Source: Saccoglossus kowalevskii
Taxonomy: Eukaryota; Hemichordata; Enteropneusta; Harrimaniidae
Reading direction: 5' to 3'
NCBI RefSeq assembly: GCF_000003605.2
Contig: NW_003143793.1
Span: forward strand, 431,621-443,963
Length of the DNA: 12,343 nt
Shown in pieces: positions 6,861 to 12,343 of this stretch; the first letter of the stretch is position 1, and every line of letters starts with the position of its first letter. The position numbers and the translations under genes are program-made. Below the pieces are notes generated by a model. It was not told the origin of the DNA, made no database searches, and saw nothing but the letters and a program-made list of their open reading frames with translations.

Positions 6861-7882
6861 CTGTACTTTCATTTGATCACATATTCACTGGTCTGTGAAC
6901 GGTCGCTGCTGCTTTCATCTGATATGTAAACAGTTACTGTTACTTTCATTGGATCGTATTCACTAATGTGTGTACAGTACTGTTACTTTCATTTAATCAT
7001 ATTCTCTAATACATGAACAGTTACTGATACGTTCATTGGATCATATTTTCTGATATGTGAACAGTTACTGTTACTTTCATTGGAGCATATCTGATATGTG
7101 AAAGGTTACTGTTACTTTCATTGGATCATATTCTCTGATATGTGAACAGTTACTGTTACTTTCATTGAATCACATTCTCTGATATGTGAACAGTTACTGT
7201 TACTTTCATTGGATCATATTCTCTGATATGTGAGCAGTTACTGTTACTTTCATTGGATCATTTTCTCTGATATGTGAACGGTTACTGTTACTTTCATTGG
7301 AGCATATCTGATATGTGAAAGGTTACTGTTACTTTCATTGGATCATATTCGAACAGTTACTGTTACTTTCATTGGATCATACTCTCTTATATGTGAACAG
7401 TTACTGTTACTTTCATTGGATCATACTCTCTGATATGTGAACAGTTACTGTTACTTTCATTGGATAATATTCTCTGTTATGTGAACACTTACTGTTACTT
7501 TCATTAGATCATATTCTCTGATATGTGAACAGTTACTGTTACTTTCATTGGATCATATTCTCTAATATGTGAACAGTTACTGTTACTTTCATTGGATCAT
7601 ACTCTCTGATATGTGAACAGTTACTGTTACTTTCATTGGATCATACTCTCTGATATGTAAAAGGTTACTGTTACTTTCATTGGATCATATTCTCTAATAT
7701 GTGAACAGTTACTGTTACTTTCATTGGATCATACTCTCTGAATATGTGAACAGTTACTGTTACTTTCATTGGATCATATTCTCTAATATGTGAACAGTTA
7801 CTGTTACTTTCATTGGATCATATTCTCTATATGTGAACAGTTACTGTTACTTTCATTGGATCATATTCTCTGATATGTGAAC
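6861..7882. repeat. Minisatellite of 44-bp units, about 24 copies
   Basis: The consensus unit is TTACTGTTACTTTCATTGGA, then TCATATTCTCTGATATGTGA, then ACAG. I count about 24 units, most 43-45 bp. The first five (about 6861-7064) are the most diverged, while the last unit is nearly perfect and stops abruptly at GTGAACC (7882). A short variant unit (GGAGCATATCTGATATGTGA, 41 bp) occurs at 7065-7105 and again five units later at 7282-7322. One unit at 7323-7356 is cut to 34 bp. From about 7500 onward, CATACT and CATATT variants with CTCTGAT or CTCTAAT alternate. Each unit junction has an odd palindrome AACAGT-T-ACTGTT. Confidence 0.97.
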
Positions 7883-8131
7883 CAATTACCAATACTCACA
7901 AATTGTTATATAGTTATCATTGAAAAAGTGACATCAGTATTTTCATTTGATTAATTCATATAGACACCTATAAAATTTCAGGGGTTTTCAAATATCCAGT
8001 CCAGTATATTTTAGTGTCGGTGTAAAAAAAACATTGATCTTTCATTTCTACATGTCACTTGTACTGAACATTTATATCGACTACAGCTAATACTATTAAA
8101 ACGGGGACTATGCATTATCAATGCTTGTTTC
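7883..8131 (+). other. Intronic spacer after the minisatellite
   Basis: No coding or repeat signal was recognised in this short AT-rich stretch between the minisatellite and dispersed-repeat copy B. Confidence 0.45.
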
Positions 8132-8211
8132 TCATATTTTTCAATATGTCTGGAAATGAACCCTAATTTTGGAGCCAACAGGGAAAATTCAAGTCAATTA
8201 TTTTTTTTTAT
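8132..8211 (+). repeat. Dispersed repeat, copy B
   Basis: It contains TTTTTCAATATGTCTGGAAA, then TGAACCCTAATTTTGGAGCC and AACAGGGAAAATTC, then AAGTCAATTATTTTTT. A core of 28 bases centred on CCCTAATTTTGGAGCCAACA is identical to copy C at 10761-10840. It ends in a T-rich run. Confidence 0.8.
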
Positions 8212-9763
8212 AGAATGTGTGGTAAAATGGTTACAATGGTAAACCAAAAAAAAATCATCTTTTCTGAGGTGGTCCTCGAGTATTGTATAAGCCCTTTATA
8301 CTTTCTTTGATTTTACATGTTCAGGCCCCTGGGCTTATGATTGGGGAAGTGTGGTACATTTATAGAAATATAGAGGTTGATATCAATGATACCAAAACTC
8401 TTACACTCTCTATAATCGTGTGTATACTAATTCTATAGAAATTCCATTAAAATTACGTTCAGTTTCATAAAAATTCTGTATTTCCTAGATTCCATAGAAA
8501 TAGTGTAAAAAACAAATTTTGTAGTTCACACATAACTCCTTCAGAAAACCATCCATTTCATCAAGTGCTTAAATTTACTTGCATACAATTTCAATGAAAT
8601 TCTGAATAAATTTAGCAATAAAATTCCATTAAACATCTATAGATATTATTTTCTATGGGAATTCACATAACTTCCATAAAAAAATTTCATAAAATTATAT
8701 TTCTGAAATTTCTTAAGAAATCCTTTTGAATTTTACTTTAATAATTTTGTTGAATTCAAATGAAATTCTACGAGAGCATTTTCATATTAAAGGGATATCA
8801 ATAGCAAATGTAAACTATGGAGCTATGGCAGTATTGAAGCTAAAACTACTCTAAATGGAGATTAGAAACATAGAAAATAATGCGTATGGCTTTGCATAGC
8901 GCATTGACTTGTAAATAATGCTGCTGTTAATCGGTCCTTGTGATATGCGTTTATTTAATCACATGACATAAGTCAGCATTAATGTTCAATTTGGTGTACG
9001 CATTCAGCAGTGCATACTCTCTATCTCGGAACCCCCGGCAGGTTCGTATCATTTATATAATCTTCTGCTTGTCTATTTCGTTATTCTCTAATTTATGTTC
9101 TATATTGCGCTCTCGGTATTGTCTTCAGATATTGACTGAGATGACGAGAAAAGATTCACTGATCGTGCTTATAAATTGAGATACATTCATCATATTGTAC
9201 AGTTTGTGATATCGTTTGATTTCTACTGCGATTACCCTTTGTTGCAAATCTTTTACTTCTTTGCATCGATCAGATACGTTTGTACAGGAATGTGAAAGAC
9301 ATTAGTAGATAAGGTAGCATGCGAGACAAGATTTTGTGAATTCGCACTTGTTTTTTTTTATAAGCTATTTTAAATATATGCATTAATTCAGTAGACATCA
9401 GACGAGATTATCACCAAGTTATTGATCAAATTGCAAATTGAAATTGACCGAAAATCGGTGATGCATGGTCGGTAATCTACAATATTTTTATTAGTACTAT
9501 ACTATACATCAGTGGATGCCATTAACTACATGTATTGCAGTAATAACATTTTGTGTCTTTTTTTTCAAAATAACAGACTGTGTCATCTTTTATTTACACT
9601 GTTTATTGAATTTAAATTTCAAGGTTTTCACTAGAAAGTTATTTGTAAGCTGTCATTTTTTTTATGACTTTTTTTTATCAAAGGAAGGACACTGACTAAC
9701 TAAATGGAATGCAGAAAATTTAAGCGCACTATATATTTATTTGTCAATTAAATAACAAAAACA

Positions 9764-9772
<9 letters not shown>
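8212..9772 (+). other. Intronic sequence with an AT-rich degenerate motif cluster
   Basis: Between about 8420 and 8770 variants of ATTCCATNAAAATT and ATTCTATAGAAATT recur many times in loose spacing, like an eroded low-complexity or tandem array. A small hairpin lies at about 8879-8905: AATGCGTATG faces CATAGCGCATT with one bulged base and a short loop. A 65-codon open frame at 8982-9179 has no recognisable domain or flanking splice sites fitting the Epac gene. No exon was recognised. Confidence 0.5.

Positions 9773-9796
<24 letters not shown>
9773..9796 (+). repeat. Poly(A) run of 24
   Basis: There are 24 uninterrupted As between GTATTTGT and GTAGGGGTCC. It could be the tail of an old retrocopy, but I found no matching target-site duplication or gene-derived sequence upstream, so I call it only a mononucleotide repeat. 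Confidence 0.9.
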
Positions 9797-10760
9797 GTAG
9801 GGGTCCTTGTACTTGTAATTTCTTTGTAATGTTATACCCTATTCTTTGATTTGATTTGAAAATTGGTTAAGTACATAAAATGGAGGTTTATTACTCAAAA
9901 GCTGTTTTTGTTGTCACATTGAATAATTTTGAGTTAACCGCTGTCATCCTATAATATACTCATAAACAATAGGTACATGTATTCATCAAATATAATCTCA
10001 TTACATCTTTCAATCAGTGTTTTTTTTTTAAGCCCTGTCAAGTTTTGGGTTTATTTCTCGTACATGCCGGGACTGATTTTGTTCTGATGCAAGTCAATTG
10101 ATTTTGTGATCTGATTCAAAATGGCCGACTGGCTGTCATTTGCTTTTTACTATTTCACTGACAGAAATGTGATTGATTTGAAAAGTGTTTTTACTCGGTT
10201 GGTATAAGCATTTATATTTTATTTGTAATTCTTTATAATTCAGACGGCCATTAATAAATGAATTCTTAATAATTGTCAAAAATGTTTGCAATTTATCTAT
10301 TTGATACACTGCTAAAGTTGTTCAATCATGTTTTTTTAGAATGCTTAGTTTGTAGGGAATTATAATTTTGTTCGGTGTTTCCCGATGTAATCGGCAACAC
10401 GTACTGTTGATCCAGAATTTCAAGCTAATTGATTTAGGTAAAGTGCAGGCATGCATTTAACACATTCATCCACCCTCCTCTAATGGAAACACTTTGATTC
10501 CATGGTTCAATATACCATCAAGGGACTTTTTAATGACACTTTTATCAACCACAATTTTTTCAGTCAAATTACGTAACTGTGACTTCACTATCGATTACCG
10601 TTATTGCTGATTGTCATCTTTTCATTGCCAACTTTGATATTTTCAATTTATCCATGCCATACTTTACCTACAAATTTATATTTTCAACTTAATCGTAACC
10701 ATACATCATTAACATTTTCACCACCAGACTTCTCACCCTAATTTGTTTGAGCTTTTTTCT
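9797..10760 (+). other. Intronic sequence, nothing recognised
   Basis: AT-rich, with several T runs. No open frame, splice-site pair or repeat copy was recognised here on either strand. Confidence 0.5.
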
Positions 10761-10840
10761 TTTATTTTTCAATATTTTTGCAAATGAACCCTAATTTTGG
10801 AGCCAACAGACACAATTTGAGTCAATTTTAACTTTTTACT
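10761..10840 (+). repeat. Dispersed repeat, copy C
   Basis: It contains TTTTTCAATATTTTTGCAAA, then TGAACCCTAATTTTGGAGCC, AACAGACACAATTTG and AGTCAATTTT. It agrees with copy B through the core and with copy A in the CAGACAYAATTTGWGTCA part, so it is the best single representative of the family. Confidence 0.82.
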
Positions 10841-11835
10841 CAAAATAAATTGTCTATTTTTGTTCAAGTCTTCTGAAGGACAACATGTATGTAATTGAAT
10901 TTGTGAAGAAAACTAGTGGTGACAAGTTTAATTGCTTTATATTTCTGATTTTTTAATTATTTGGCTAAGTTTGAAAAAAAAAATTTCTGATTTTTTTTGT
11001 ATACAAATAATAGGTATTTTTCTTTTTTTGACTTATTCCGAGATTTGAACTTTACTACTTTCATATTATTTACTACTGCCATCAGCCCTTTTATGCTAGT
11101 ATTGATTTTTGATAAATTACACAAAAGTGAACAAAAAAAAATGGTATCAACTAGAATTAATTAAAAATTAATTATGGACATGAATAAATAAAACTAAAAG
11201 TAATTTGTGTGCAAATTTAATCAGTAATGTAGATTGACACGGTTGTAAACTATACTCACAAGTACAATAACACCTGTGTCACGGTATTGCATAACAATAA
11301 CATTTTGTTATAGTTAAAACATCTAAAAAAATAGGAACAATCCCCTCCAAAGTCTCCTAATTTATAATTAAAATTCCACAGTAGTGTATCATAGAGAATT
11401 TGACCTGAAGAATAATAGTTATGATTAACCTTAATTGGAATTGTTGAATAATTTTATTTTTATGTCAGACAGTGTCTGTACAAGTACTATCGGTATAGGA
11501 TGGGATTTGGGAAAAAAAGCCTATTCAACTCAGATGTATTCTCTGTATTTCGTATATGTAATACATTTTTAGTACAGTCCACTTAATGCCTCGGAAACAT
11601 ATTTATTTTTTTATATTCATACTGTAAATATGTGAGTAACCATATTTTAATATTTATAATTTAATCATAAGCCACATTGGTGAGTAATTCAAAATCATAT
11701 ATAACGCAAATGATATTATTATATAAATTTTTATAGTGCTTGGATTTCAGAGTTGAGAAGGAACCCATTTTAAAGGCAAAATTTGGCTTATAGAAATAGT
11801 AGAGGGAAAGTCTGTAATTTTTGTAAGGCATCAAC
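10841..11835 (+). other. Intronic sequence, nothing recognised
   Basis: Very AT-rich. It includes A and T runs at about 10974-11000 and a short palindrome CAGACA-G-TGTCTG near 11467-11479. I see no exon, RNA gene or repeat copy shared with the rest of the window. Confidence 0.5.
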
Positions 11836-11841
11836 CTTTTT

Positions 11842-11872
11842 AGCTCCGCTGTCGACTTTGTCGAGCAGAGCT
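11842..11872. repeat. Palindromic head, copy 1
   Basis: It reads AGCTCCGCTGTCGACTTT then GTCGAGCAGAGCT. An A replaces the G that would pair in the outer stem, so the hairpin has one mismatch relative to copy 2. Confidence 0.85.
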
Positions 11873-11936
11873 TATCATATGAGTGATTGTCCGTCGTCGT
11901 CGTCCGTCGTCGTCCGTGTCAACTTTTTACTTTTTT

Positions 11937-11967
11937 AGCTCCGCTGTCGACTTTGTCGAGCGGAGCT
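11937..11967. repeat. Palindromic head, copy 2
   Basis: It reads AGCTCCGCTGTCGACTTT then GTCGAGCGGAGCT. The outer 8-bp and inner 5-bp stems are perfect, separated by a 2-base bulge. The triplet run after this copy is about 17 bases longer than after copy 1, with extra CGTC and CGTCGTC units. Confidence 0.88.
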
Positions 11968-12343
11968 TATCATATGAGTGATTGTCCGTCGTCGTCGTCC
12001 GTCGTCGTCGTCCGTCGTCCGTCGTCCGTGTCAATGTTTTACTTTTTCGACTTCTTCTTGAAAACTACAAGCCTAAATGCTTTGATACTTGGTGTATATG
12101 TACCTTGGGTAGACCTCTCTTAGGTTTGTTCATTTCATGTTGATATCTTTAATTCTCTAATTTTGATGAATATTTTTGTCATTTTTGGTAAAAACTGATA
12201 TTTTCGACTTCTTGTTAAAAACCGCAAGTGCAATTGCTTTGATACTACATCTATAGGTACTACATGTGGACCTCTCTCAGATTTGTTAATTTTGTAATGA
12301 TATCTTTAATTTTTATTTGTGATATTTTTGTCATTTTTGGTAA

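Larger units (their letters stand above)
11836..12343 (+). mobile_element. Repetitive element with duplicated palindromic head, running off the window end
   Basis: The element begins TTTTTAGCTCCGCTGTCGAC. Its head forms a hairpin: AGCTCCGC and TCGAC pair with GTCGA and GCGGAGCT around a TTT loop. It is followed by CTTATCATATGAGTGATTGT and a run of CGTC and GTC repeats ending CCGTGTCAA. This head occurs twice, at 11841 and 11936 (period 95). The body then consists of a degenerate repeat of about 157 bp starting TTTTCGACTTCTT at 12044 and again at 12201; the second unit is cut by the window end. From memory, elements with such a palindromic AGCTC head, CGTC-rich stretch and AAAACT-type body are widespread in mollusc and other marine invertebrate genomes; I could not verify this. 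The apparent VVVRRP-type open frame is a product of the GTC repeats. Confidence 0.75.

Noticed and set aside
6861-7882. CRISPR array
   Set aside because: The units are head-to-tail without unique spacers, inside an animal intron; it is an ordinary minisatellite.
8982-9179. 65-codon open frame as a missed Epac exon or small gene
   Set aside because: The peptide is hydrophobic and low in information, without similarity to the Epac hinge or DEP region or any family I recognise.
9740-9796. Processed pseudogene or retrocopy ending in the 24-base A run
   Set aside because: No gene-like sequence precedes the run and no flanking direct repeat was found.
11887-12123. 78-codon open frame rich in Val and Arg
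   Set aside because: It is produced by the GTC/CGTC repeats of the repetitive element and has no protein-like character.

Overview
The window looks like a piece of a gene from an AT-rich animal genome. Three short exons carry GT-AG splice sites and matching phases, and they sit in introns of about 1 to 9 kb filled with repeats. There is no bacterial or viral layout. The repeat content (a pseudopalindromic element rich in GTC/CGTC triplets, tRNA-headed SINE-like copies, foldback elements and frequent TACATGTA words) suggests a marine invertebrate, most likely a mollusc or another lophotrochozoan. That taxonomic call is inference.

Gene content. Exons at 604-746, 2168-2256 and 3317-3463 (+) join in frame into about 127 residues. 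These match the first cyclic-nucleotide-binding domain of an Epac2-type cAMP-activated Rap exchange factor (RAPGEF4). The start codon and first exon lie upstream of the window. Everything from the DEP domain to the CDC25-homology catalytic domain must lie downstream, because I see no fourth exon in the last 8.9 kb. The exons are intact and end just after the phosphate-binding cassette.

Introns. The first (747-2167) holds a long imperfect hairpin (1064-1202), a minus-strand copy of a three-copy dispersed repeat (1430-1500) and a roughly 390-bp MITE-like foldback element (1736-2125) that stops 42 bp short of exon 2. The second (2257-3316) holds a tRNA-like SINE head with an A tail (2755-2837). 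The third (3464 to the end) holds two related SINE-like blocks in opposite orientation (4940-5010 and 5747-5993), a recent 273-bp tandem duplication (6001-6545), a 44-bp-unit minisatellite of about 24 units (6861-7882), two more copies of the dispersed repeat (8132-8211 and 10761-10840), a 24-base A run, and the start of a larger repetitive element with a duplicated palindromic head (11836-12343).

No RNA gene, CRISPR array, operon or complete protein-coding gene is supported. The other open frames are chance or repeat-derived. I found no new molecular system. The most notable material is the repeat architecture.
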